Source: a beta proteobacterium AAP65 (GTDB lineage: Bacteria > Pseudomonadota > Gammaproteobacteria > Burkholderiales > Burkholderiaceae_C). From it: a stretch of DNA of 64,000 nt. Positions 1 through 8,749 of the stretch are shown piece by piece. The notes under the pieces are model-generated. The model saw only the letters and a program-made list of their open reading frames with translations. It made no database searches and was not told where the DNA came from. The first letter of the stretch is position 1. Each line of letters begins with the position of its first letter. The translations under genes were made by a program, and so were the position numbers. The stretch lies in the NCBI GenBank assembly GCA_001295865.1, contig LJHW01000026.1, positions 1-64,000 on the forward strand, given 5' to 3'.

Positions 1-77
1 GGTGTGGGCGTGAGGCATGTGAGGATCGAGCCCCCCCCCTCATCCCCCCCCCCATCCGACCCAGCCAGAATGCAGCC

Positions 78-542
78 ATGAAGCACCTCATGCCCCTTTG
101 CCTGCTGGCCCTCAGCCTCACTGCCCATGCCCAACGCATCGGTGAGGTCGACACGGTGTTCAAGTTCATCGGCCCCGATCACAAGATCGTGGTCGAGGCC
201 TACGACGATCCCGAGGTCAAGGGCATCACCTGCTACGTGTCGCGGGCCAAAACCGGCGGTATCAGGGGGGGCCTGGGTCTGGCGGAAGACAAGGCCGAAG
301 CGTCCATCGCCTGCAGGCAAACCGGCCCCATCTCCTTCCCCAAGCCGCTCCCACAGCAAGACGAGATGTTCAGTGAACGCATCTCGCTCGTCTTCAAACG
401 CCTGCGTGTGGTGCGCATGGTGGATGCCACGCGCAACACGCTCGTGTACCTCACCTACTCAGACCGTGTCATCGAGGGCTCGCCGCAGAACAGCGTCACC
501 GCCGTGCCCGTGGACCGGGCGACGCCGATTCCCGTGCGCTGA
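78..542 (+). CDS. creA: CreA family periplasmic protein
   Basis: This 154-residue protein has a signal peptide ending at THA-QR (about residue 19). The mature chain matches E. coli CreA closely, including [49 protein letters not shown] and VIEGSPQNS. Length and the two conserved Cys agree with the family. CreA is a small exported protein of unknown biochemical role. In E. coli it sits next to creBCD, but no creBCD genes are visible here. The ATG at 78 directly precedes the signal sequence. Identification is secure; function is not known even for the family. Confidence 0.95.
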   Translation: MKHLMPLCLLALSLTAHAQRIGEVDTVFKFIGPDHKIVVEAYDDPEVKGITCYVSRAKTGGIRGGLGLAEDKAEASIACRQTGPISFPKPLPQQDEMFSERISLVFKRLRVVRMVDATRNTLVYLTYSDRVIEGSPQNSVTAVPVDRATPIPVR

Positions 543-579
543 CAGCCGCGCGCGTCGCAGCTGCCCGCCCAGCAATGCC

Positions 580-912
580 GTGAGCCGGCCGCGCAAGCAC
601 CACCACCACGTCTACGTGGTGCAGCTCTCGGACCGGGTGTGGAACGAGCCCGCCTTCCGCAAGGCCAACCCGGGCTACCAGCTCAGCAAGCCGCTGGTCT
701 ACGTGGGCATGACGGGGCTCGACCCCGACCTGCGCTTCGACCGCCACAAGGCCGGCATCCAGGCCAACCGCTTTGTGCTGGCCTATGGCGAGCGGCTGTT
801 GCCGCAGCTGTACGAGGTCTACAACCCCATGCCCTACGAGGCCGCGCGCGAGATGGAGGTCGAACTGGCCATCGGCCTGCGCGAGGCCGGTTACGGCGTC
901 TGGCAAGCCTGA
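580..912 (+). CDS. GIY-YIG-like small protein
   Basis: This 110-residue protein starts at a GTG 38 nt after creA, with weak ribosome-binding evidence. It carries a VYVVQL strand, then KPLVYVGMTG and RFDRHKAG, which is the strand-loop-strand and following Arg/His pattern of GIY-YIG nuclease-like folds. The rest (NPMPYEAAREMEVELAIGLR, ending GYGVWQA) looks like a conserved stand-alone family of proteobacteria. The open frame extends much further upstream over creA, but that part is out-of-frame shadow. A nuclease activity is inferred from fold resemblance only. A start a few codons away cannot be excluded. Confidence 0.65.
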   Translation: MSRPRKHHHHVYVVQLSDRVWNEPAFRKANPGYQLSKPLVYVGMTGLDPDLRFDRHKAGIQANRFVLAYGERLLPQLYEVYNPMPYEAAREMEVELAIGLREAGYGVWQA

Positions 913-989
913 AGGGCCGTCGGGCCGCCCGGTCCCAAGGCGCCACATCACCGCCGGAACGCGGCACCCAGCTGCAGAGATGAAGTGGT

Positions 990-1007
990 GAAGGGCTTCA
1001 GCCCTTC
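990..1007. terminator. hairpin at the 3' end of the ABC permease operon
   Basis: A perfect inverted repeat, GAAGGGC-TTCA-GCCCTTC, lies exactly across the permease stop codon, which sits in the four-base loop on the minus strand. It is also 77 nt downstream of the GIY-YIG-like gene on the plus strand. It could end both convergent units. No T-tract follows on either side, so intrinsic termination is uncertain; it may act with Rho or protect the mRNA end. Confidence 0.4.
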
Positions 1008-1849
1008 GTCGCACCCATCGTCAGCCCCGCCACGAACTGTTTCTGCAGCACAAAAAACAGCAGCACCGGCGGCAGCGCCGCGACGATGGAGCCGGCCGAC
1101 ACCAGATGCCATTGCGAAACCCAGGCACCGTTCAGCGCCTTCAGGCCACCCGTCACCGGCATGGCGTGTTCACCCTGGATGAGCACCGTGGCCCAGAAGT
1201 AGTCGTTCCAGACGAAGGTGAACACCAGCACGGCCAGCGCTGCCAATGCCGGGCGCACCAGCGGCAGCACCACGCGGCGGAAGATCTGCCATTCGGTGGC
1301 GCCCTCCAGCCGCGCGGCTTCCACCAGCTCCATGGGCAATTCACGGATGAAATTGCGCATGAAGAAGGTGCAGAAGCCGCTTTGGAAGGCGATGTGAAAC
1401 AGCACCAGGCCGGTGATGCTGTCGTACAGGCCCAATTGCAGGCTCAGATCACGCACCGGCACCATCAAGATCTGGAAAGGCACGAAATTGCCGCCCACGA
1501 AAATGAAGAAGACCAGCAGGTTGGCCTTGAAGCGGTAAACGCCTAAAGCAAAACCCGCCAGGCAGGCCAGGCCCACCGCGCCGATGACGGTGGGCACCGT
1601 GACGAGAAAGCTGTTGGCGATGTACCGCAGCACCGGCGTTTGCGTGAAGACCTCGGTGTAATTGGCCACCGTCTGCCATTGAGAGGGCCAGCCCCAGTAA
1701 TTGCCGGCCACGATGTCGGCCGGCCCGCGCACCGAGGTGAGGGCCACCGCGATCAGCGGCAGCAGCCACACCACCAGGGCCAGGGGCAGCGCCACGCGGT
1801 AGAGGGTGCGCACGGGCAGGCCCGTGCGTTCGATGGGCGTGGGGAACAT
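998..1849 (-). CDS. sugar ABC transporter permease, MalG/LplC type
   Basis: This 283-residue inner-membrane permease has about six hydrophobic segments and the EAA loop (EAARLEGATEWQIFRRVVLP) that contacts the ATPase. The start is the ATG at 1849, whose bases overlap the TGA of the upstream permease gene (TGATG). The open frame continues upstream only as shadow. It is the last gene of the RG-I locus and pairs with the MalF-like permease and the solute-binding protein before it, comparable to YesO-YesP-YesQ of Bacillus subtilis. No ATPase gene is in the window, so a shared MsmX/MalK-type ATPase encoded elsewhere is assumed. The substrate, an RG-I oligosaccharide or disaccharide, is inferred from context. 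Confidence 0.9.
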   Translation of the reverse strand: MFPTPIERTGLPVRTLYRVALPLALVVWLLPLIAVALTSVRGPADIVAGNYWGWPSQWQTVANYTEVFTQTPVLRYIANSFLVTVPTVIGAVGLACLAGFALGVYRFKANLLVFFIFVGGNFVPFQILMVPVRDLSLQLGLYDSITGLVLFHIAFQSGFCTFFMRNFIRELPMELVEAARLEGATEWQIFRRVVLPLVRPALAALAVLVFTFVWNDYFWATVLIQGEHAMPVTGGLKALNGAWVSQWHLVSAGSIVAALPPVLLFFVLQKQFVAGLTMGATKG

Positions 1850-2772
1850 CAGGCGAGGTCCTTCTCCTGGCGCCAGATGCGCCAGAGCACGAAGAGGATG
1901 TAGACCAGCATCAGCGCGAACAGCACCGTGGCAATGGCCGTGCCGTAACCCATGCGGTAGCCGTACTCCGACAGCGCCTGCTCGTACATGTAATACGCCA
2001 GCACGCGTGAAGAGCCGTAAGGCCCGCCGGCCGTCATGATGGACACCATGTCGAAGCTGCGCAGCGAGCCCACCACCGTCACCACCACGGCAATGAAGGT
2101 GGCCGGCCGCAATTGCGGCAGCACCACGCGCCACAGCATCTGCCAGCCCTGCGCTCCTTCGAGCCGCGCGGCCTCGATGAGGTCGGGGCGGATGCTGTTC
2201 AGGCCCGTGAGATAAAGAATCATGCAATACGCCACCTGCGGGTACAGGCCCGCAGCGACGATGGCATACGTCACCCAGTCTTCATCGGCCAGCACGGCCA
2301 GGTCGGGCTGGCCGATGAGCCCGAAGACGTGGTTCACGATGCCCAGTTGCGGGTTGTAGAACCAGGTGAACACCAGGCCGATGACGACCTGCGAAATCAC
2401 GAAAGGAAAGAAGAACAGCGACTTGATGGCGCGGATGCCGAACACCGTCTGGTTCAGGAAGAGCGCCAGCGCCAGGCCCAGGGGCACGGCGAGCATGAAG
2501 CCCACCAGCCAGAGCACGTTGTTCCACAGCGCGGTGCGGAAATCGGCGTCGTGCAGCAGTTCGGCGTAGTTGCCCAGGCCTATCCAGCGCGGCGTGCCCA
2601 GGCCATCCCAGTCGTAAAAGCTCAGGCGTATCGACTGGCCGATGGGCCACACCACATACAGCAGAAACAGCACCAGGGCCGGCGCCAGAAACAACCAGGG
2701 CGCGAGCTGGCGCTGGTGTTGGACCCACCAGCTGTCGACCAAGGGCGCTTCTTTCATCGCGGCGGCTTTCAC
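1849..2772 (-). CDS. sugar ABC transporter permease, MalF/LplB type
   Basis: This 307-residue permease has an N-terminal membrane segment around residues 25-45, further hydrophobic spans, and the EAA loop EAARLEGAQGWQMLWRVVLP near residue 205. The GTG start at 2772 overlaps the stop of the solute-binding protein gene as GTGA; an ATG five codons later (2757) is the alternative. With the adjoining MalG-like permease it would form the heterodimeric channel of a carbohydrate importer. Family assignment is firm. The substrate is inferred from the surrounding pectin genes. Confidence 0.9.
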   Translation of the reverse strand: MKAAAMKEAPLVDSWWVQHQRQLAPWLFLAPALVLFLLYVVWPIGQSIRLSFYDWDGLGTPRWIGLGNYAELLHDADFRTALWNNVLWLVGFMLAVPLGLALALFLNQTVFGIRAIKSLFFFPFVISQVVIGLVFTWFYNPQLGIVNHVFGLIGQPDLAVLADEDWVTYAIVAAGLYPQVAYCMILYLTGLNSIRPDLIEAARLEGAQGWQMLWRVVLPQLRPATFIAVVVTVVGSLRSFDMVSIMTAGGPYGSSRVLAYYMYEQALSEYGYRMGYGTAIATVLFALMLVYILFVLWRIWRQEKDLA

Positions 2773-4001
2773 TTGTAGGCGCGCTGGCGCACGCTTTCCA
2801 GGCGCTTCAGGATCTCGCCGCGCATCTCGGGCTTGACCATGTAGCGCTGGAAACCTTCCATGCCGGCCTTGGCCATTTCAGCCGGCGCGTCGCGGTCGTA
2901 GAACTGGCCCAGGCCCTGCGCGTTGTTCAGCAGCGCGAAGCCGTCACGCAGGTAGGGGTCGGCGGGCACGGGGGCGTCTTTGTTCACCGGCAGTTGGCGC
3001 AGCGTGGCGTTCATCTGTGCCTGTATGTCGGCGCGCGCCAGGTAGGCCAGGAAACGCCGCGCATCAACCTTGTTCTTGGCGCGCGCGGGGATGTGCGCGG
3101 TGTCGGTGGGCGCGTCTTCGGCCTGCGGCACCTCGTTGATCTTCGGGAAGGGCATGAAACCCAGCTGCGCTTCGGTGAGGCCGCCTTTTTTCATCAGGTC
3201 GATGGCGAAGTTGCCCATCAGGTACATCGCGGCCTGGCCTTTCACGAAGGCGGGCACGGCGTCTTGCCAGTCCATGGCGGCGTGGTTGGCGAGGAAGTAG
3301 CCGGGCTTGACCAGTTCGTCCCAGCGGTCGAAGACGGCGTTGACGCGCGGGTCGGTGTAGGGCACCTGGCCGTTGGTCAGCTGCATGTGGAAGGCGTGGC
3401 CGTTGACGCGCATGTTCAGGTAATCGAACCAGCCCGCCGTGGGCCACAGCGCCTTGCTGCCGATGGCAAACGGCGTGATGCCTGCGGCCTTGAGCTTGGC
3501 GCTGGCCGCCAGCAGCTCGGGCCAGGTGCGCGGCATGGCGATGCCGTGGCGCGCGAAGAGGTCTTTGCGGTAGTAGATGCCCCAGGGGTAGTAGGTGTAG
3601 GGCACGCCCCACTGCTTGCCGTCCAGCGTCATCGCGCCGTGGGCCGATTTGAGTTTGACGGCCAGCCCTTCTTTCGCCCAGAGGTCCGACACATCTTCGA
3701 AGAGCCCGGCCTTCACGAAGGGCGCCATGCGGTTGCCGGCGTACCAGGTCACGACATCGGGCGCTTCGGCGGTAAGGAAGTTGCGGATGCTGGTCTTGAA
3801 GCCTTCGTGGTCGAAGGTGTTGATCTTCACCGTGACGTCGGGGTTGGCCTTCATGAAGCTCTTGGCCACCTGGTCCCAGGCGGCGCGCGGCGCGGGGTCG
3901 GAGGCGTCGGTGTTGATCACCAGCGTGCCGGCCTGGGCCAGGGTGGCCAGGGCCAGGGTGGCGGCGGCCAGCAGCGTGCGGGCCAGGGGTGCGGTTTTCA
4001 T
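2769..4001 (-). CDS. ABC sugar-binding protein, family 1
   Basis: This 410-residue periplasmic protein has a signal peptide cleaved near AQA-G (residue 24). The mature protein shows the family-1 solute-binding pattern: PDVTVKIN, PDVVTWYAGN, WGVPYTYYPWGIYYRKDLF, a middle lobe with GQAAMYLMGNFAID, and a C-terminal helical region. A strong Shine-Dalgarno (AAGGAG) lies 7-8 nt before the ATG, the clearest one in this part of the operon. That fits a highly made binding protein. It stands 20 nt after the esterase gene and is translationally coupled to the two permeases. The ligand is probably an RG-I-derived oligosaccharide. Confidence 0.92.
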   Translation of the reverse strand: MKTAPLARTLLAAATLALATLAQAGTLVINTDASDPAPRAAWDQVAKSFMKANPDVTVKINTFDHEGFKTSIRNFLTAEAPDVVTWYAGNRMAPFVKAGLFEDVSDLWAKEGLAVKLKSAHGAMTLDGKQWGVPYTYYPWGIYYRKDLFARHGIAMPRTWPELLAASAKLKAAGITPFAIGSKALWPTAGWFDYLNMRVNGHAFHMQLTNGQVPYTDPRVNAVFDRWDELVKPGYFLANHAAMDWQDAVPAFVKGQAAMYLMGNFAIDLMKKGGLTEAQLGFMPFPKINEVPQAEDAPTDTAHIPARAKNKVDARRFLAYLARADIQAQMNATLRQLPVNKDAPVPADPYLRDGFALLNNAQGLGQFYDRDAPAEMAKAGMEGFQRYMVKPEMRGEILKRLESVRQRAYK

Positions 4002-4021
4002 CGGGTGTCTCCTTCGGGGGT

Positions 4022-4870
4022 TCAGGGGGCGGGCTGCGGTTCGCGTGCCAGCACGCGCTGCAGCCAGCGTTCGGCCATCTCGGGCCAGTGGGCGTGGGTG
4101 CCGCTTTGGTCGCGCAGCGCGTAGCCGTGCGGGGCTTGCGGAAAGATGTGCGCTTCGACATCACCGCCGGTCTGCTGCAGGCCGCGCACGAGGTTCAGGG
4201 TGTGCTCCACCGGCACGGCCGTGTCGTGCAGCGCGCAGCTGATGAACACGGGCAGCGGCGGCAGGCCGTGCGGCTCTTGCGCCAGACCGATGGGCCAGGC
4301 GTCGTAGAAGGCTTGTTTTTCGGGCGGCGGGTAATCGGGCTTGCCGGCGGGGGCCTTGTAGTCGCGGTGGTTGGCGTTCATTGGCGCGTAGCCGATGAGC
4401 AGGCCGCGTGTGTTCGCGGCCTGCACGGGCGCGCCCTGGCAAGCCAGCGTGCCTGCGAGATGGCCCCCTGAGGACAGGCCCAGCAGCAACAAGGGCAGGG
4501 CGGGTTCGGTGGCCAGCTGCTGCAGCGCGCGCAAGCCGTCTTGCAGGGCGATGTCGAAGGGCCACACGGCGCCGTCGCCGCCGTGCTGGCGGGGCTGGCC
4601 CGGCAGGCGGTGCACCAGCACGTGGGCATCCAGGCCCAGGCTGTTGAGCCAGTGCGCCACTTCCACGCCTTCCTTGTCGTGCACCAGCTGCAGGTAGCCG
4701 CCCCCGGCGCAGAGCAACGCACGGCCGCGCGCCGGGCCGGCGGCGAGGTAGCTGTGCAGCTCGGGGCGCAGCACCTGCGTGTAGACGCGTTCGGGCCAGG
4801 CGCCGGCCAGGGTGTTGGCGGGCCCTTCGGCCAGGGGCAGCACGCGGTCGGCTTCGGGTTGGAACGTCAT
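4022..4870 (-). CDS. alpha/beta-hydrolase esterase of the RG-I locus
   Basis: This 282-residue hydrolase has an oxyanion segment AGGGYL near residue 55, a GLSSGGH nucleophile elbow (Ser133), an Asp in CALHD (216) and a His in APHGY (248). That is a complete Ser-Asp-His triad of the BD-FAE/acetyl-xylan-esterase-like group. No signal peptide is visible, so it probably acts in the cytoplasm. It lies between the GH35 and the ABC binding protein. Removal of acetyl groups from imported rhamnogalacturonan oligosaccharides is the likely job, inferred from family and neighbours. Confidence 0.8.
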   Translation of the reverse strand: MTFQPEADRVLPLAEGPANTLAGAWPERVYTQVLRPELHSYLAAGPARGRALLCAGGGYLQLVHDKEGVEVAHWLNSLGLDAHVLVHRLPGQPRQHGGDGAVWPFDIALQDGLRALQQLATEPALPLLLLGLSSGGHLAGTLACQGAPVQAANTRGLLIGYAPMNANHRDYKAPAGKPDYPPPEKQAFYDAWPIGLAQEPHGLPPLPVFISCALHDTAVPVEHTLNLVRGLQQTGGDVEAHIFPQAPHGYALRDQSGTHAHWPEMAERWLQRVLAREPQPAP

Positions 4871-4889
4871 GGTCGGTGTCGGGCGTGGC

Positions 4890-7391
4890 TCAGCGCAGCT
4901 GCAGCGTGTATTCGGGCACCAGGCGCACGCTTTTCAAGCGCAGGGCCTGGCCTTGTTCAAAGGTGGGTGCGGCACCGGGCTCGAAGTGCACCTTGGCGTC
5001 TTCGCGCAGCGGCAGCACACCCAGCGTCAGCGCCGAGGCGGGCTGGCCGGCCGCGGCCAGGTGGCTGGCATGGCGGCGCAAGCCCACGCGCCAGGGCTGG
5101 CCGATGGCGTAGCTGTCGTCCAGCAGCTCGGTGCCCTTGAAGAGCCGGGCGATGTCGCCTTCAAACTCGATGTCGAGGTAGAGCTCGCTCAGGCCCGCGG
5201 GCAGGCCCGCGGGCAGTTGCAGCGTCCAGCCGGCGGCGGCGGCCCAGGTTTCAGGCAGCGGCATCACCACGGTGTTGCGCGGGCCGTGGAACATCGGCGC
5301 CGGCAGGCGGCCGGCGGCGCGCAGCGGCTGCACCTGCACCGTGGGCGCCACGGCCTGGGCTTGCGCGCTGTAGATCTCGAAGAGGCCCTCGCGCGCGCCG
5401 CGCTGCAGCGGCAGGCTGCCTTGCAGCGCCGGCCGCGCCGCGGGGTAGAGGCCGAAGCGCCAGGCCGGCGCCGTCTGCCGCAGCACCACCGCGCCGCTGG
5501 CGTTGTTGTGCACGTGGGCGCCCTCGCTCCACACCAGGTGGGTGCGGCCTTGCAGCGCCACACGCGCCACACGCTCGGCCACCGCCTGCGGCAGCCACAC
5601 CAGTCGCGCGCGGCGGCCTTCGGCGCTGGTGATGTGCAGCACCTCGCCAGCCGCGGGCCGGTACACGCGCAAGCCCTCGTGGGCCGTGGCCTCGGCGCGG
5701 CGCCCGCCGATGAACGCACGCCGCGCGGCCTGCGGCGTGAAGGCGAACTCGGGCGCGATGTCGCCGCTGGCCATGAAGACCTGAAGCTCGCCGTCGGCCG
5801 CACTTTCGCCATCGGCGATGCGTGTCAGCGGCTGCGCGCTGGCCCAGGCCAGTTCCACCCCGCCCAGGTCCAGGCGCAGCGGCCAGACAAAGGCTGCGCC
5901 CGGCGCCACCGTCACGCCGCGGCTGGGCAGCGTGAGCGTGCCGCCCTGCAGCTGCACCGCGAACTGCGTGTTCGCATGCGCGGGCGTGGTGTGCTGGCGC
6001 ACGTGGTTGTTGACGAAGACAAAGCCGCGCTGGCCGTCGCTGCGCACCGCCCAGCGCAGGGTCTGCAGGTCGTCGCTGCCCGTGGGGCGCTGGGCCGGTG
6101 CGTGCACCACCATCGGTGCCAGAACCTCGCCCCAGCCCTGCAGAAAGTGGTGCAGCGGCAGCAGCTTGAAGAGCACGGGCTGCGCCTGCCCGTACTGGCC
6201 CAGCGGCGCCTGGAAGTCGTAGTTCAGGCGCGGCACGTCGTTCCAGCCGCCGCTGGCGATGGTTTCTTCGCGCGGTGGCCAGGCCGGCGGGTTCTGGCCG
6301 CCGTGGAACATGTAGTAGCCCAGCAGGTTCACGCCCGAACCCAGCTTGGTGAGCACCATGGCCGCGATGTCCTGCGGCGCAATCAGCGGCCGGCGGCGGT
6401 ACATCTGCGGCACGCCCGCGCCGTACTCGGCGCCGAAGAAGGGCGTGATGTCGAGGTCGCGTTCGCCGTCGTCGTCGCTGGAGGTGCGGCCCTGCGCGCC
6501 CAGGCCCTGCTCGTTGCGCACGCCGAACTGGAAGACGTAGCTGGTGCGCGGTGGCAGCACGCCGCTGCGGGCCGACCAGGGCTCGTCGACATAACTGCCG
6601 AAGACCGGGATGACCTCACCGCGCGGAAAGACCGCGCGGTCCCAGCCGGTGGCGGTGTACAGCGGCACGTCCAGCCCCTGCGCACGCAGCAGCTGCTTGA
6701 GTTGTGCGATGTGCTCGCGGCCCTGCAGCGGGCCGCTGCGGTTGTATTCGTTCTCGATCTGCAGGCCGATGACGGGCCCGCCTTCTTTCCACAGCAGCCC
6801 GCGCAGCTGCTGCGCCACCTGCGCAAACCAGGTCTCGGTGTGGGCCAGGTATTGCGCGTCGTTGCGGCGCGTGGGCACGCTGTCCACCAGCCAATCGGGC
6901 AGGCCGCCGAAACGCAGCTCGGCGTGCACCCAGGGCCCGGGCCGCAGAAACACCAGCAGCCCGTGCCGCTGCGCCAGCTGCACGAAACGCCGCAGGTCAC
7001 GCTGGCCCTCGAAGCTGGCCGCGGGGGAGGTGGGCGCGTGGTGGGCCCACACTACGTAGCTGGCCACCACGCCCACGCCGGCGGCCTTCATCTTCAGCAG
7101 CTGCTCTTCCCAATCGGCCGCCGGGTAGCGGCTGTAGTGGAACTCGCCCATCACCGGGAACCAAGGGCGGCCGTTCAGCGTGAGGTAGCGGTCGTTGACG
7201 GCGATGTGGCCCTGCGGCCCGCGGCCTTCGCCCATCTGCAGCAGGCCCTCGCGCGGCGCGGCGGGCACGGCGCTGGCATCGGCCTGCAGCGGCTGGGCTG
7301 CGGCCATGCCGGCAGCGGCAGCGGCCAGCACCGCCGGCATCAGCAGGCGGTGGCAGATCAAGGCCAGGTGCACAGCGCGCATGCCGCTCAC
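4890..7391 (-). CDS. GH35 beta-galactosidase
   Basis: This 833-residue glycosidase has an N-terminal signal-like hydrophobic stretch (about residues 15-32). The GH35 signatures are GEFHYSRYP (82-90), RPGPWVHAE, QIENEY with acid/base Glu215, and GAEYG with nucleophile Glu322. The C-terminal half holds beta-sandwich domains. The start is a GTG overlapping the S41 gene stop as GTGA; an ATG three codons later is possible. In an RG-I locus it would remove terminal beta-galactose from galactan or arabinogalactan side chains. It differs in architecture from the GH35 part of the fusion gene at 26.7-30.7 kb, so the two may act on different linkages or in different compartments. Confidence 0.9.
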   Translation of the reverse strand: MSGMRAVHLALICHRLLMPAVLAAAAAGMAAAQPLQADASAVPAAPREGLLQMGEGRGPQGHIAVNDRYLTLNGRPWFPVMGEFHYSRYPAADWEEQLLKMKAAGVGVVASYVVWAHHAPTSPAASFEGQRDLRRFVQLAQRHGLLVFLRPGPWVHAELRFGGLPDWLVDSVPTRRNDAQYLAHTETWFAQVAQQLRGLLWKEGGPVIGLQIENEYNRSGPLQGREHIAQLKQLLRAQGLDVPLYTATGWDRAVFPRGEVIPVFGSYVDEPWSARSGVLPPRTSYVFQFGVRNEQGLGAQGRTSSDDDGERDLDITPFFGAEYGAGVPQMYRRRPLIAPQDIAAMVLTKLGSGVNLLGYYMFHGGQNPPAWPPREETIASGGWNDVPRLNYDFQAPLGQYGQAQPVLFKLLPLHHFLQGWGEVLAPMVVHAPAQRPTGSDDLQTLRWAVRSDGQRGFVFVNNHVRQHTTPAHANTQFAVQLQGGTLTLPSRGVTVAPGAAFVWPLRLDLGGVELAWASAQPLTRIADGESAADGELQVFMASGDIAPEFAFTPQAARRAFIGGRRAEATAHEGLRVYRPAAGEVLHITSAEGRRARLVWLPQAVAERVARVALQGRTHLVWSEGAHVHNNASGAVVLRQTAPAWRFGLYPAARPALQGSLPLQRGAREGLFEIYSAQAQAVAPTVQVQPLRAAGRLPAPMFHGPRNTVVMPLPETWAAAAGWTLQLPAGLPAGLSELYLDIEFEGDIARLFKGTELLDDSYAIGQPWRVGLRRHASHLAAAGQPASALTLGVLPLREDAKVHFEPGAAPTFEQGQALRLKSVRLVPEYTLQLR

Positions 7392-8725
7392 GCCGGCTTG
7401 GGCGTGGGCTTGGCCGGCTGTTGCGCCAGCCAGGCGCGTGCGGCGTCCAGCACCGTGTCGCGCCCCTGCACCATGGCCGCCGGGTCGGCGAACACGGGCT
7501 CGTCCGGCACCACGCCCACACCTTCGATGCGTTTGCTGCCGTCGATCAGCATGTCCACCTCGCTGAACAGCAGCAGCCCGCCACCGGGCAGATCGCGGCC
7601 CTTGCGCACGGCCAGCAGGCAGCCGCAGCTGGTGCTGCCGAACACCCGCGCCCGGCCGCGGCTTTGCAGCACGGCGCTGGCGAGTTCGGCAGCGCTGGCG
7701 CTGCCTTCGTCCACCAGCACGGCCAGGGGTTGTTCCAGGCGCAGCGGCTGGGCCGTGATCTCCAGCGTCGGCGTCACGTCCAGCAGGCCGGCGAGCACGG
7801 TGATGCGCTTGTTGTCGCGCGTGACCACCTTGCCGGCCGTGCCCGGCGGCAGCAGCCAGCCCAGCAGCTGCAGCGTCATCTTCAGCTGGCCGCCGCCGTT
7901 GCCGCGCAGGTCGAGCACGAGGCGGTCGCTGGTCGAGAGGCGGCGCAGGGCCAGCGCGATCTCACCCGCGGCTGCCGGCTGAAAGCCCGCGAAGCGCAGG
8001 TAGCCCGTGCCATCGGCCAGCTGGTGGCTGCGCACCAGCAGGTGTTGCAGCACGTCTTGCCGCAGCGTGAACTCACGCTCGCCGCCGTCGGCGCCGCGCA
8101 CGCGCAGCACACGCTGGCTGCCCACGGCGCCGGCGTTCAGCGCCTGGTTGATCAGGCCTTGCTGCGAACGTTCGGTGCTGCTGCCGCGCACCTCGGCGGC
8201 CTGCTGCGCCCACCACTCGGCGGCGGGTTTGCCGTCCACGGCCAGCAGCTCGCTGCCCGGGCGCAGGCCCAGCAGCGCGGCCTGGCTGTTGCCGTTCACG
8301 CCCATCACCAGGTAACGGCCCTGGTGCGCCTGCACGCGCAGGCCGTGGCTGCCACGCTGGTCGCGCGTGGCCTTGGCCTCCATCGGCGAGACCACGCGCG
8401 AGTGCGCGTCGCGCAACTCGCCCACCATGCGGTTGAGCTCTTTCCAGTAGGCCTCGTCGTCGGCCGCGTTCAGCGCCTTGCTGCGGTAGCGCGTGGTGAT
8501 CTCGGCCCAGTCGGCGCCGTTCAGGCGCGGGTCGACGTACTCCTCGCGGATGAGCTTGGCCACTTCTTCGAAAGCCGCGCTGCGTTTTTCAGGCACCAGG
8601 GCTTCGGGCACAAAAGGCGGGGGCGGCACCGGCGGCGTGCTCGCGCAGGCGCCCAGCAGCAGGGCGGCCAGCAGCACGGGCGCGAGGGCGCGGTGGCGGT
8701 GGGCGGGGGTGGGTCGTTGCGACAT
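7388..8725 (-). CDS. S41 family protease, lipoprotein
   Basis: This 445-residue protein has a lipoprotein signal (LLLGACAS, Cys27). It then has an S41 N-terminal helical region, a PDZ-like segment around 125-215, and the protease core with LDLRGNGGGQ (271-280) and the nucleophile motif GSASAAE (341-347). In Prc/CtpA proteins the general-base Lys sits in a GKG that follows GRAxVxGxxT. Here that position reads CGC, so this is not the classic Ser-Lys type. A periplasmic or outer-membrane-anchored protease inside a polysaccharide locus is unexpected. It may process one of the exported enzymes, the receptor or the PEP-CTERM protein; that is inference. Its stop overlaps the GH35 start. Confidence 0.85.
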   Translation of the reverse strand: MSQRPTPAHRHRALAPVLLAALLLGACASTPPVPPPPFVPEALVPEKRSAAFEEVAKLIREEYVDPRLNGADWAEITTRYRSKALNAADDEAYWKELNRMVGELRDAHSRVVSPMEAKATRDQRGSHGLRVQAHQGRYLVMGVNGNSQAALLGLRPGSELLAVDGKPAAEWWAQQAAEVRGSSTERSQQGLINQALNAGAVGSQRVLRVRGADGGEREFTLRQDVLQHLLVRSHQLADGTGYLRFAGFQPAAAGEIALALRRLSTSDRLVLDLRGNGGGQLKMTLQLLGWLLPPGTAGKVVTRDNKRITVLAGLLDVTPTLEITAQPLRLEQPLAVLVDEGSASAAELASAVLQSRGRARVFGSTSCGCLLAVRKGRDLPGGGLLLFSEVDMLIDGSKRIEGVGVVPDEPVFADPAAMVQGRDTVLDAARAWLAQQPAKPTPKPA

Positions 8726-8749
8726 GGCGCGTCTCTCAGGAAAGGGGTT

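Noticed and set aside
1849..2227. Longer N-terminus for the MalG-type permease
   Set aside because: The extra 126 residues are Arg/His/Gly-rich shadow of the upstream permease gene. The ATG at 1849 gives the family N-terminus and a normal TGATG overlap.
4812..7982. Very long plus-strand open frame of 1056 codons
   Set aside because: It lies antisense to the GH35 and S41 genes, has no family motifs and is rich in Arg, Gly, His and Gln. This is the usual shadow of high-GC coding sequence.
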